From Deinococcus marmoris (GTDB lineage: Bacteria > Deinococcota > Deinococci > Deinococcales > Deinococcaceae), in the NCBI RefSeq assembly GCF_001949125.1, contig NZ_MSTI01000138.1, forward strand, positions 1 to 39,686: a stretch of 39,686 bases of DNA, given 5' to 3'. A program made the translations under genes and the position numbers. The first letter of the stretch is position 1. Every line of letters begins with the position of its first letter. Positions 9,021-20,695 of this stretch are shown here, piece by piece. Under the pieces are notes generated by a model. It saw nothing but the letters and a program-made list of their open reading frames with translations, ran no database searches and was not told where the DNA came from.

Positions 9021-9214
9021 CGTTTCAGCCTCTGGTCATGCCCTGATCACGCCGGGGAGCGCAGGGTGATTGCACTCCAGCCGCACAGCGTGATCACCCT
9101 TCATGCTGACGGCCTGGGCACAGGAATGACACAGAGCCAGACTGCCATGCCCTGTCCGCTCTGCTTTCGCCCGCCCGCCCCAGCCATCAATGACCTGTTC
9201 AGGAGGCGTTCCCT

Positions 9215-10222
9215 ATGTACATCCCCAGATTCCTACCGTCCCTCACTGCCGCCCTGATTCTGAGTGCGCTGCTCTCGGCCTGTGGGGGGTCTGATCCAGC
9301 CGCCCCCGCTGCGGCAGAGACAGACCCCTATGCGGGCGGCGCAGCGTACCCGTGGACCTACGCGGCCCCGTCGGGCCAGCTCAGCGCCCAGCGGCTGACG
9401 GCGGCCCTCAATACCCTGTCGTTTGAACCGCTGCTGGCCGCCACCAACGGCTGGGGACCCATTGAACTCGACCACAGCAACGGTGAGCAGCGGGCTGGAG
9501 ACGGGCGAACATTGACCCTGGGCGGCGTCACCTACGCCGAAGGCTTCGGAACCCACGCGGGCAGTGAGATGCGGTTCTCGTTGCAGGGCCACAACGGGGC
9601 GCGCTGCACCCGCTTTACCTCCAGAATTGGCGTGGATGATGAGGTGGGCAACCGGGGCAGTGTGGTGTTTCAAGTCTTTCTGGACGGGGCACTGGCCTAT
9701 AGCAGCGGGACCATGACCGGTGCCAGCGCAACCCGCAACATCGACCTGGACATCAGCGGCAGGGGCGAGTTGCGCCTGGTCGTCAAGGACGCGGGAGACG
9801 GCATCAACTCTGACCACGCCGACTGGGCCAATCCCCAGGTACGGTGCGAGAATGACCCTGGAGCCGATCTGCGCTATTCCTTCAGCTTTCCCAGGGGCAT
9901 CAATGCCCGGTACGGCAAGACGGCCACGGCCATCCTGCGCGTCACCGATGAGCCGGGACACACCAGTGGCCCAGTCTCGTTCAAGCTCTCGGTGTTTAAC
10001 TGGACCAGCCCCGGCGCTCCGCCCCTGCAACTGATTGAGCCGAACCGCGTCTACGATGCCACCACTCTTCCGGCAGAATTTCCTGTTCGCCTGCGCCTCA
10101 GAACGCCTTTCCCAGACGGTTTCACGCCGCCCACCGGAACGGTTGAAATTACCTTCGCGGCCAATCTGGAAGACCGGGGCTTTTTCAAGCGTGCCTCTCT
10201 GAACTGGAACGTCTTGCGCTAA
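9215..10222 (+). CDS. NPCBM-domain lipoprotein
   Basis: 335 residues with a consensus AGGAGG site 8 bases before the ATG, unlike the leaderless neighbours. A lipoprotein signal with lipobox LLSAC (C at about 23) anchors it in the membrane. Residues about 75-212 form an NPCBM-type carbohydrate-binding jelly roll: the SNGE..DG..LTLGGVTYAEGFGTHAGSE start, the GVDDEVGNRGSVVFQVFLDG core and the end DHADWANPQV are typical. The final 120 residues are a beta-sandwich-like region of unknown family. It probably binds cell-surface or external polysaccharide. The TAA stop is also the left target duplication of MITE copy 2. Confidence 0.88.
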   Translation: MYIPRFLPSLTAALILSALLSACGGSDPAAPAAAETDPYAGGAAYPWTYAAPSGQLSAQRLTAALNTLSFEPLLAATNGWGPIELDHSNGEQRAGDGRTLTLGGVTYAEGFGTHAGSEMRFSLQGHNGARCTRFTSRIGVDDEVGNRGSVVFQVFLDGALAYSSGTMTGASATRNIDLDISGRGELRLVVKDAGDGINSDHADWANPQVRCENDPGADLRYSFSFPRGINARYGKTATAILRVTDEPGHTSGPVSFKLSVFNWTSPGAPPLQLIEPNRVYDATTLPAEFPVRLRLRTPFPDGFTPPTGTVEITFAANLEDRGFFKRASLNWNVLR

Positions 10223-10355
10223 TACGGACTCCGATTGAAGGGTGTTGAAAACACCCGTAATCCGAGCGGAGCGAGCAGGAGAAAAACGGATTCCGGGCGT
10301 GGAGTGGAGGGATCGGCGCTGTTCCGATTCCTGCACGAAACAAACGGAATCCGTA
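10223..10355 (+). mobile_element. MITE-like element, copy 2
   Basis: 133 bp with ends TACGGACTCCG / CGGAATCCGTA (ten of eleven positions pair). The 3-bp direct repeat TAA (10220-10222 and 10356-10358) flanks it. The left internal hairpin is GGGTGTT-GAA-AACACCC, a perfect 7-pair stem where copy 1 has a different but still pairing sequence. It was inserted exactly at the stop codon of the lipoprotein gene. Confidence 0.82.
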
Positions 10356-10438
10356 TAACTGCTTTCCCTCGTCCTGCGCCGTCAACCGCTGGCGGCGCAC
10401 TTCACTGTCAACTCTGGGCATGGCCGACTCTGGACCTG

Positions 10439-10444
10439 TACCCT
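10439..10444 (+). promoter_or_regulatory. -10 box of aminotransferase gene
   Basis: TACCCT, 7 bases before the ATG at 10452; leaderless layout. Confidence 0.5.
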
Positions 10445-10451
10445 GAACCCC

Positions 10452-11633
10452 ATGAGCGGCCCCTTTCTGCTGTCGGCGCGTGCGCTGAGCCTCAAGCCTT
10501 CCTCGACGGTGGCGGTCACCAGCCGCGCGCTGGAACTCAAGCGCGCCGGGGTAGACGTGATCAGCATGAGCGTGGGCGAGCCGGATTTCGACACGCCCGA
10601 GCATGTCAAAGCCGCTGCCATCCACGCCATCGAATCGGGGAAAACCAAGTACACCCCGGTCAGCGGCATTCCCGAACTGCGCGAGGCCATCAGCGCCAAA
10701 TTCAAGCGCGAGAATGGGCTGGACCACGCGCCAGACGCGGTGACGGTGACTTCGGGCGGCAAGCAGGCGCTGTTCAACGCTTTCTTTGCCCTGCTCAATC
10801 CGGGTGACGAGGTGCTGATTCCCGCACCGTACTGGGTCAGCTACCCGGAAATGGTGGCGCTGACAGGGGCGTTTCCCGTGCCCGTGCCGACGCACGCGGC
10901 CAATGGCTTTCAGCTCGATCCGCAGGCGCTGGAGGCCCGCGTCACCCCCATGACCCGCATGATCGTGCTGAACAGCCCCGGCAACCCAACGGGCGCGGTG
11001 TTCCCGCCGGACGTGCTGAAAGCGGTGGCCGAAGTCGCCATGCGCCACAACCTGATGATCGTCACCGACGAGATGTACGAACATCTGGTCTACGACGCCC
11101 AGCAGGTCAGCATCGGCACCTTTGCGCCGGAGCATACGCTGACCGTCAACGGGGCCAGCAAGGCGTATGCCATGACGGGCTGGCGCATCGGCTACGCGGG
11201 CGGCCCGAAAGCGGTGATCGCCGCCATGAACGCCCTGCAATCGCAGAGTACGAGCAACGCCAGCAGCGTGTCCCAGTACGCCGCCCTGGCCGCCTTCCAG
11301 CAGCACGAGGAAACCACGCAGTTTATCGGGATGGCGCTCAAGGCTTACCGCCAGCGCCGGGACCGCATCGTGGCCGGGCTGAACGCGCTGGGCCTCAAGA
11401 CGCCCACGCCACAGGGAGCCTTTTACGTGATGGCCGACACCACGCGTATTCACCCGGACGAGTTGGAGGCGGCCCGCATCATCCTCGACGACGCGCGGGT
11501 GGCCGTGGTTCCCGGCACGGATTTCGCCGCCCCAGGTCAGGTGAGGCTGAGCTATGCGACGAGCATGGACAACATCGAGGAAGTGCTGCGGCGGCTGGAT
11601 GAGTTGCTGCAAAAGCGGGCGCAGAAGGAGTGA
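10452..11633 (+). CDS. aspartate/aromatic aminotransferase, class I (PLP)
   Basis: 393 residues, fold-type I aminotransferase of the aspC Ib subgroup (close to Thermus-type AspAT). SVGEPDFDTPEHV near residue 40, NSPGNPTGAV (174-183), and the PLP-binding K237 in SKAYAMTGWR are visible, as is the C-terminal substrate-binding arginine in RLSYATS. It transfers the amino group of aspartate (and possibly other amino acids) to 2-oxoglutarate. The start is 7 bases after TACCCT with no Shine-Dalgarno. The stop overlaps a GTG that begins the broken FMN reductase gene, so the two were probably coupled. Confidence 0.9.
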   Translation: MSGPFLLSARALSLKPSSTVAVTSRALELKRAGVDVISMSVGEPDFDTPEHVKAAAIHAIESGKTKYTPVSGIPELREAISAKFKRENGLDHAPDAVTVTSGGKQALFNAFFALLNPGDEVLIPAPYWVSYPEMVALTGAFPVPVPTHAANGFQLDPQALEARVTPMTRMIVLNSPGNPTGAVFPPDVLKAVAEVAMRHNLMIVTDEMYEHLVYDAQQVSIGTFAPEHTLTVNGASKAYAMTGWRIGYAGGPKAVIAAMNALQSQSTSNASSVSQYAALAAFQQHEETTQFIGMALKAYRQRRDRIVAGLNALGLKTPTPQGAFYVMADTTRIHPDELEAARIILDDARVAVVPGTDFAAPGQVRLSYATSMDNIEEVLRRLDELLQKRAQKE

Positions 11634-12138
11634 GGATTCTGGGGTTGTCAGGCAATCTGCGCGCCGCTTCAGCTCACACGGCGCTTTTGCACGCGGCGGC
11701 GCAAACAGCTCCGGCTGGGGTGGAGATGACGGTTTTTGACGGCCTGGGCCGCCTCCCCCATTTCAATCCAGACATTGAAGATCAGGAGATTGCCTCCGCA
11801 CCGCCCTGAATGCCGCAGACGCCGTGCTGATCGCCTGCCCGGAGTACGCGCATGGGTTGCCGGGGGCCTTCAAAAACGCGCTGGACTGGGTGGTGGGGAG
11901 CGGCGAAATGAGCGGCAAGCTGGTGCTGGCACTCAATACCTCAGCCAGATTGATTCACGCCCCCGCGCAACTGGCCGAAATTTTGCGAACGATGGACGCG
12001 TGGGTGCTGGACGCCGTACTGATCGAGGTGCCGCGTCAGGCCAGAGACGTGCTGGATGTGCCGGGAGTCGCTGAAGCTTTGCAGGAAATATGGCGCAGCC
12101 TCTTCCAGACGGCCAGCGGGGCCGACGCTCTGGCCTGA
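11630..12138 (+). pseudogene. NADPH-dependent FMN reductase, frameshifted
   Basis: Frame 1 starts at GTG 11630 with the typical RILGLSGNLRAASAHTALL and ends at TGA 11807. A second frame continues with RTALNAADAVLIACPEYAHG from 11797 to 12138 and carries the flavin-binding PEYAHG..PG..KNALDW motif. Joining them gives one flavodoxin-like reductase of about 170 residues, the normal length. Restoring one C at GCCTCCGC (11792-11799), to read GCC CTC CGC, mends the frame and gives Ala-Leu-Arg as expected before TALNAADA. The break is either a real one-base deletion or a sequencing error in a C-rich run. Confidence 0.8.
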
Positions 12139-12176
12139 ACGCCCCTGCTTTCGCCACAGCCCACAACCCAATCCTC

Positions 12177-12182
12177 TACACT
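12177..12182 (+). promoter_or_regulatory. -10 box of murG
   Basis: TACACT, 8 bases before the ATG at 12191; the likely start of the division cluster transcript. Confidence 0.45.
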
Positions 12183-12190
12183 GCGCCCCA

Positions 12191-13372
12191 ATGGCTCTGG
12201 TGGTGATGGCGACAGGTGGAACGGGCGGACACATTTACCCGGCGGTGGCAACCGCGCACGAACTCATTTCGCGCGGGCACGCGGCCCTGATTCTGGGCCA
12301 GCGCGGCGGCATGGAGGAACGCATCGCCGCCGATCACGGCCTGCTGTTTCAGGGCGTGGACGCGGGCAAGCTGGCCCGCAGCGGACAGGGCCGCCCGGAC
12401 CCGCGCGAGCTGATCCGCGCCGGACAGGGCATCGCACAGGCGCGGGCGGTGCTGTCCAAACTGAAGCCCGGCGCGGTGGTGGGCTACGGCGGCTTTGCCA
12501 GCCTGCCGGGAGTGCTGGCCGCCCAGAGCCTGCGGATTCCCACCGTGCTGCACGAACAGAACGCCCGGCTGGGATTGACCCAACGACTGGCGGTGCGGCA
12601 GGCAAAAGCGGTGGGCACCGCCTATGAGCGGGTGCTGGGCCTGGACCCCCGCAAGGCGACGATGGTGGGCATGCCGGTGCGTGAGGAGCGCATGGACCGC
12701 ATGACGGCGCTGGACCGCCTGAAACTGCGCGTCGGCCCGCTGACCATTCTGGTGATGGGCGGCTCGCAGGGTTCGCTGTTTCTGAACAACAACGTCCCCG
12801 ATACGCTGCGCAACATCCTGGGCACCGAGGGCCTGCTGGAAAGCGGCTCGGCGGCCACCACCGCCCGCATCGACCTGCAATTCGAGCCACAGGGAGACCG
12901 CGATCTGTTCCGCGATCTGGTCTCCGAGGCGGTGGGCAGCGAGGCCATTCAGGTGATCCACTCCACCGGGCCGCGCTGGTTTCCCGAGGTGGCCTCGCGC
13001 GTGCAGGACATGGACTGGTATCACGCCACGGGATTTGTGGACGCGGTGGCGGCGTGGTCTGCGGCGGACCTGGCGATCACGCGGGCGGGCACCGGCACGC
13101 TGGCCGAGGCGGCGTTTCATGGCGTGCCCACCATCATGGTGCCGCTGCCCGAATCGGCGGAGAACCACCAGTTCCACAACGCCAGCATGGTGCAGGAGGC
13201 GGGGGCCGGAATCCTGGTAGAACAGTCGCGTGTGAACGCCGATCTGGGGGCGGCAGTGTTACAGTGTTCCTCGCCCGCCGCCCGCGCCGAAATGCGCGAC
13301 GCGGCGCTGGGACGCTCCCCGGTGGGCGCAGCCGGACGCTTCGCGGACCTGATCGAAGGCGTGTTGCGCTGA
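12191..13372 (+). CDS. murG: UDP-GlcNAc:lipid I N-acetylglucosaminyltransferase
   Basis: 393 residues, GT28 family. The N-terminal MATGGTGGHIYPA is the MurG G-loop, and LHEQNARLGLTQR carries the membrane-acceptor side motif. GGSQGSLFLNN and the donor-binding GTGTLAEAAFHGVPTIMVPLP are in the C-terminal domain. It converts lipid I to lipid II on the inner face of the cytoplasmic membrane. It is slightly longer than the Escherichia coli enzyme because of an insertion around residues 210-260. First gene of the murG-murC-murB-ftsQ-ftsA run; the stop overlaps murC (TGATG). Start 8 bases after a -10 box. Confidence 0.95.
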   Translation: MALVVMATGGTGGHIYPAVATAHELISRGHAALILGQRGGMEERIAADHGLLFQGVDAGKLARSGQGRPDPRELIRAGQGIAQARAVLSKLKPGAVVGYGGFASLPGVLAAQSLRIPTVLHEQNARLGLTQRLAVRQAKAVGTAYERVLGLDPRKATMVGMPVREERMDRMTALDRLKLRVGPLTILVMGGSQGSLFLNNNVPDTLRNILGTEGLLESGSAATTARIDLQFEPQGDRDLFRDLVSEAVGSEAIQVIHSTGPRWFPEVASRVQDMDWYHATGFVDAVAAWSAADLAITRAGTGTLAEAAFHGVPTIMVPLPESAENHQFHNASMVQEAGAGILVEQSRVNADLGAAVLQCSSPAARAEMRDAALGRSPVGAAGRFADLIEGVLR

Positions 13373-14798
13373 TGGCCCCACCTCCTTCTGACATGACTGA
13401 TTCTTCTTCCACGACCACACCCCTGCACTACCACCTGATGGGCATCGGCGGCATCGGCATGAGCGCCTTTGCCCGCCTGCTGGTGGCGCGTGGCGCGCGG
13501 GTCAGCGGCTGCGACGAGAGCAGCACCGAACTGACCGCCCAACTCCAGGCCGAGGGGATCGCGGTAGAGTCCGGCCACGCGGCGGCGCATGTGACCACCG
13601 AACCCCACGGCAAAATCGACGTGCTGGTGGCCTCTGAAGCCGTGCCGAAAGATCACCCGGAACTGGTGGCCGCACGCGCTGCGGGCATCGAGGTCCGCCC
13701 GCGCATGGCGCTGCTGGACGAACTGCTGCGCGCAGGCCCCAGCATCGGCGTGATCGGCACGCACGGCAAGACCACCACCACCAGCATGATCGCCGTGGCG
13801 CTGGCCGGGGCCGGGCTGGACCCGTCCGCCTTCGTGGGCGGCATCGTGCCGGAATTTGGCAGCAATGCCCGCGTGGGCGCTGGCCCCTTCGTGGCCGAGG
13901 TGGACGAGTCGGACCGCGCCTTTGCCGAACTGGGCAGCGAAACCGCCGTGTTCACCAACGCCGAGGATGACCATGTGGGCGGCAACCAGGCCACCTACTG
14001 GGCCACCGTGGAGGAACAGCACGCCGGATTCGCGCGCTACGTGGCGCAGTCGGGGCGGGTTCTGTTGTGCGCCGATTGGCCGGGGCTGGCCGAGCTGTGC
14101 GTCGGGGCAAAAGAGATTCTCAGTTACGGGCAAGCGGAAGAGGCCGATTACCGCGCCGTGAACGTGCGCCCGGACCCGGACGGCACATCATTCACCATTC
14201 TTTTCAGGGGCGAGACGCTGGGCGAGGCGCGCGTGGGATTGCCAGGACTGCACAACGTTCTCAACGCGCTGGCGGCGCTGGCCGTCAACCATCTGTACGG
14301 CGGGGAGTTTGGGCCAGCCGCCGCTGCCCTGGCGGCCTTCGGGGGACCGGGGAGACGCTGGCAGCGCATCGGCACCCTGAACGGGGCGCTGGTCATCGAC
14401 GATTACGCGCACAACGCCACCAAAGTCGCCGCCGCCGTGCAGGCCGCGCGCCAGACCGGGCGGCGCGTGCGGGTGGTCTTCCAGCCGCACCGCTACCTGC
14501 GAACTCAGCAGAGCTGGCCCCGGCTGGCCGACGCCCTGATGGACGCCGACGAGGTGCTGCTGCTGGATATCGCCGCCGCTTCCGAGCCGCCCATCGAGGG
14601 CATCCACGCCACGCTGATCTCGGACCGGATGGCGGGGAACGGACATACGGGCATCCGTTATCTGCCGGACCGCGCCGAGGTGCTGAGCGTGCTGCGCCAG
14701 TCGGCGCAGTCCGGCGACATCATCGTGACGATGGGCGCGGGCGACGTGTGGAAGCTCTCGCGTGAGCTGGTAGAACCGGAAGCTGGCGGGGTGTCGGG

Positions 14799-14802
<4 letters not shown>
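13372..14802 (+). CDS. murC: UDP-N-acetylmuramate--L-alanine ligase
   Basis: 476 residues. The N-terminal Rossmann segment reads HYHLMGIGGIGMSAFARLL. The ATP-binding P-loop is GTHGKTTTTSM, and the DEVDESDR-like acidic motif and DDYAHNATKV of the C-terminal domain are all visible. It adds L-Ala to UDP-MurNAc in the cytoplasm, the first step of peptide stem synthesis. The ATG at 13372 shares its A with the murG stop; a second in-frame ATG at 13393 is a possible start. The stop overlaps the murB GTG. Confidence 0.95.
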
Positions 14803-17787
<2,985 letters not shown>

Positions 17788-17993
17788 GATGACAGGGGTA
17801 CGGATACCAGAGGCAGGGTAAAGACGTGTGAGAGCTGATTTTCTTCAGTTCTCGCCTTCCTTTATCTGGCCCGTCAACCCTCGCCGCCGCATCCTGTGCG
17901 AAACCTCGCATAAAGGTGCGCTAAACTACCACCAACCCAGAAAGCGACCTCTCCTCTGCCCAGCAGGCTGGGATGAGGCAAGGAGAAGATGAG
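17788..17993 (+). promoter_or_regulatory. ftsA-ftsZ spacer, probable ftsZ promoter region
   Basis: At 206 bases this is the only long gap inside the division cluster. TAAACT at 17922-17927 could be a -10 box, giving a leader of about 60 bases, but no convincing -35 is seen. AAGGAG (17980-17985) is a clear ribosome site 8 bases before the ftsZ ATG. Confidence 0.4.
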
Positions 17994-19061
17994 ATGCAAG
18001 CGGCCAGAATTCGCGTGATCGGCTTGGGCGGGGCAGGCAACAATGCCGTTAACCGCATGATTGAATCGGGACTCGAAGGCGTGGAGTTTATCGCCGGGAA
18101 CACGGACGCCCAGGTGCTGGCCAAAAGCCACGCCGAGATCCGTATTCAACTGGGTGACCGCCTGACGCGCGGGCTGGGCGCGGGCGCGGACCCCGACGTG
18201 GGCGAGAAGGCCGCGCTGGAAGACCGCGAACACATCAAGGAATATCTGGGCGGCACCGACATGCTATTCATCACGGCGGGCATGGGCGGCGGCACCGGCA
18301 CCGGCTCTGCACCCGTGGTGGCGCAGATCGCCCGCGAGATGGGCATTCTGACGGTGGCCATCGTGACCCGCCCCTTCCGTTTTGAAGGCCCCAAGCGTCT
18401 GCGGATCGCCGAGGAAGGCATCAGCAAGCTGGCCGACGCGGTGGACGGCATGATCGTGGTGGACAACGAGAAACTGTTGACTGCCGTGGACAAGAAGGTC
18501 TCCTTCCGCGAGGCGTTCCTGATCGCGGACCGCGTGCTGTACTACGGCGTCAAGGGCATCAGCGACGTGATCAATGTCGAGGGCATGATCAACCTGGATT
18601 TCGCGGACGTGCGCAACCTGCTGTCCAACAGCGGCACGGTCCTGATGGGCATCGGCGCGGGCCGGGGCGAGAAGGTTTCCGAGGAAGCCGCCATGAGCGC
18701 CATCCACAGCCCGCTGCTGGAACGCGGCATCGAGGGTGCGCGCCGCATTCTGGTCAACGTGACGGGCAGCTATGACCTGAGCATGACCGACGCCAACGAC
18801 ATCGTCGAGAAGATCCGTCAGGCCACCGGTTTCGAGGACCCCGACATCCTGTTCGGCATCACGCCCGACGAGGCGGCAGGCGACGAGGTGCGCGTGACCG
18901 TGATCGCCACCGGCTTCAACGAGACGCCCATGAGCATCGCCAGCGGCGGCGCACGTAGCGGCATTCCCGAGACCATCCGTCCGGTGCGCGGCAACGGCAG
19001 CAGCTACGATCCCAAGGATTACGACATCCCCGCCTTCCTGCGGAACGTCGAGCGCGAGTAA
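17994..19061 (+). CDS. ftsZ: cell division GTPase FtsZ
   Basis: 355 residues. The GTP-binding domain begins IRVIGLGGAGNNAVNRM and contains the tubulin signature GGGTGTG. The T7-loop region carries the catalytic acidic residues. The C-terminal linker is very short and ends in the conserved peptide DIPAFLR that binds FtsA and other partners. It polymerises into the division ring. The start at 17994 is chosen because AAGGAG sits 8 bases upstream; an upstream in-frame ATG at 17973 lacks a site. Unlike the rest of the cluster it has its own ribosome site and a 206-base spacer. Confidence 0.97.
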   Translation: MQAARIRVIGLGGAGNNAVNRMIESGLEGVEFIAGNTDAQVLAKSHAEIRIQLGDRLTRGLGAGADPDVGEKAALEDREHIKEYLGGTDMLFITAGMGGGTGTGSAPVVAQIAREMGILTVAIVTRPFRFEGPKRLRIAEEGISKLADAVDGMIVVDNEKLLTAVDKKVSFREAFLIADRVLYYGVKGISDVINVEGMINLDFADVRNLLSNSGTVLMGIGAGRGEKVSEEAAMSAIHSPLLERGIEGARRILVNVTGSYDLSMTDANDIVEKIRQATGFEDPDILFGITPDEAAGDEVRVTVIATGFNETPMSIASGGARSGIPETIRPVRGNGSSYDPKDYDIPAFLRNVERE

Positions 19062-19079
19062 AGTACAGGATCAGAGCAG

Positions 19080-19110
19080 AGGCCGGGGCAGATCGCTCCG
19101 GCCTTCTTGC
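19080..19110 (+). terminator. intrinsic terminator after ftsZ
   Basis: A ten-pair stem from 19080-19089 with 19095-19104 (one G-T pair), 5-base loop, followed by TCTTGCATT. Confidence 0.75.
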
Positions 19111-19323
19111 ATTGTCGAAGGCGATTGACGTCGAAACTGATCCATGATGTGCAAAGTAACAAAGCTGGCAATCATTCAGCAAAGTCGGACCCTGACATAC
19201 AGCGACGGCCTGACACTCAAAAGACGTGTCAGAGCGAATAAAACAGCGACTCCCGCATCGTCGCAAATGATCTGAAAACATGTCATTTGTCGGCCTCGGT
19301 CTATGGCAAAATTCTGTCTTTAT

Positions 19324-19352
19324 TTGACACGACAGACGAAACTCGTTAGGGT
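19324..19352 (+). promoter_or_regulatory. promoter of the binding-protein gene
   Basis: Consensus -35 TTGACA (19324-19329), a 17-base spacer and -10 TAGGGT (19347-19352). It predicts a leader of about 95 bases before ATG 19455. Confidence 0.75.
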
Positions 19353-19454
19353 AACAGAATCTGTTTTCAACTGATTCCGGCCTCTTCAATTTCGGCCTGT
19401 ATATAGATCAGACCGAATTTTTCCATGTTGAAGCCGGATCTCCTGGAGGAACAA

Positions 19455-20609
19455 ATGAAAAAAATGACCTTGAATCTGATTACCCTGGGCCTTCTCGCTA
19501 CTGGTGTGGCGGGCGCGCAGACCACCATCAAGATCGCCAGTCTCTCACCGCTGTCGGGCAGCCAGAGCTTTACCGGCACGCTGGTCAAGAACGGCGCGCA
19601 ACTGGCCGTCGACGAGCAGAAGGCCGCCTTCAAGAAGATGGGCTTCGATCTGCAATTTGTCGGCTATGACGATCAGGCAGACCCGGCCACCGGCACGGCG
19701 GCGGCGCGCAAGATCGCCTCGGACCGCGCGATTCTGGGCGTGGTGGGCACCATGAACAGCGGCGTGGCGATTCCGGCCAGCGAGGCGCTGAAGGCCAGCC
19801 ACGTCACGATGGTCAGCCCGGCAGTGACCGCCAACGAGGTCACGGACCGGGGCCTGCCCAACATGAACCGCATCGTGGCCCGCAACGACGCCCAGGGACC
19901 GGCAGGCGCGGAGTTCATGATGAACGAGCTGAAGGCCAAGTCGGTCTACATCCTGAACGACAAGACCTCTTACGGTGAGGGACTGGCCGCCGAGGTCGAG
20001 AAGACCCTCAAGGCGGGCGGGGCCAAGGTGGTCGTCAACGAGGGCACCGAGGAAAAGAGCGACTTTTCCAGCATCATCGCCAAGATCAAGTTGCAGAAGC
20101 CGGACGCGGTGTATTTCGGCGGCATCTACACCCAGATCGGCATCTTCATCCGGCAGTTGCGTGACGCGGGCATCAACATTCCCGTCGTCGGCGGTGACGG
20201 CCTGGACAGCACCGAGCTGGCCGTGATCGCGGCCAAGGGTGCCAATAACATCTACTACACCACCATCGTCGCGCCGCTGGAGTCGCTACCCGCCGCCAAG
20301 ACCTTCACAACCAACTACCGCAAGGCATTCAAAACCGTGCCCGCCGGGTACGCCGCGTTCTCCTACGACTCGGCCAACGTGATCGCCCAGGGCATTCTGG
20401 ACGCGGCCAAGGCCAACGGCGGCAAGCTGCCCAGCCGCACGCAGGTGGAAACGGCCATCCGCAAGGGCAGCTTCAAGGGCCTGCTGTCGGGTGACGTGAC
20501 CTTCAATAGCGTCGGGGACCGCAACTCGGTCACGCTGTACATCATGAAGGTGGACGCGGGCAAACAGAGCCTGTCGGCGCAGTCCACGGTCAAGCCGCCC
20601 CAGAAGTAA
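19455..20609 (+). CDS. branched-chain amino-acid type ABC transporter substrate-binding protein
   Basis: 384 residues. Signal peptide MKKMTLNLITLGLLATGVAG then AQTTIKIASLSPLSGSQSF, the standard start of the LivJ/Leu-Ile-Val-binding family (type I periplasmic-binding fold). It should bind branched-chain amino acids or a similar small amide outside the cell membrane. The start is set by GGAGG (19445-19449) 5 bases before ATG 19455. No permease or ATPase gene is adjacent; pfkA faces it downstream, so the rest of the transporter must be elsewhere. Confidence 0.88.
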   Translation: MKKMTLNLITLGLLATGVAGAQTTIKIASLSPLSGSQSFTGTLVKNGAQLAVDEQKAAFKKMGFDLQFVGYDDQADPATGTAAARKIASDRAILGVVGTMNSGVAIPASEALKASHVTMVSPAVTANEVTDRGLPNMNRIVARNDAQGPAGAEFMMNELKAKSVYILNDKTSYGEGLAAEVEKTLKAGGAKVVVNEGTEEKSDFSSIIAKIKLQKPDAVYFGGIYTQIGIFIRQLRDAGINIPVVGGDGLDSTELAVIAAKGANNIYYTTIVAPLESLPAAKTFTTNYRKAFKTVPAGYAAFSYDSANVIAQGILDAAKANGGKLPSRTQVETAIRKGSFKGLLSGDVTFNSVGDRNSVTLYIMKVDAGKQSLSAQSTVKPPQK

Positions 20610-20622
20610 GCGGCATACCAGA

Positions 20623-20668
20623 GAGGCGGGGCGTGGGGAAGATGGTTTCCCTGCGCCTCGCCCCTTTG
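20623..20668. terminator. possible bidirectional terminator between livJ-type gene and pfkA
   Basis: An imperfect hairpin between convergent genes: GGGGCG (20628-20633) can pair with CGCCCC (20659-20664), with GGGAA/TTCCC inside, followed by TTT. Confidence 0.35.
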
Positions 20669-20695
20669 GATGTCCGCCCTAGACGCTGTATTTTC

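Larger units (their letters stand above)
8633..9214. other. 582-bp gene-poor stretch
   Basis: From left to right it holds a strong terminator (8678-8707), the first MITE-like element (8717-8850), a minus-strand stretch with coding character (8854-9020), and an inverted repeat AGGGTGAT (9063-9070) / ATCACCCT (9093-9100) that contains the 8-base palindrome GTGATCAC. The last part carries the AGGAGG ribosome site (9201-9206) of the next gene. Confidence 0.6.
19062..19454. other. 393-bp AT-rich intergenic region
   Basis: It holds the ftsZ terminator, then about 300 bases clearly richer in A and T than the rest of the window. Two direct repeats CCTGACA start at 19191 and 19209. The second is the left arm of a perfect inverted repeat CTGACAC (19210-19216) / GTGTCAG (19226-19232). 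A promoter follows at 19324-19352 and a ~95-base untranslated leader. No RNA family was recognised. Confidence 0.6.

Noticed and set aside
8717..10355. CRISPR or integron-type repeat array
   Set aside because: There are only two copies, 1.5 kb apart, with terminal inverted repeats and target duplications, which fits a transposable element.
10185..11612. 475-codon frame antisense to the aminotransferase
   Set aside because: The sense strand carries all PLP-enzyme motifs; the antisense product has no recognisable fold and runs through the MITE.
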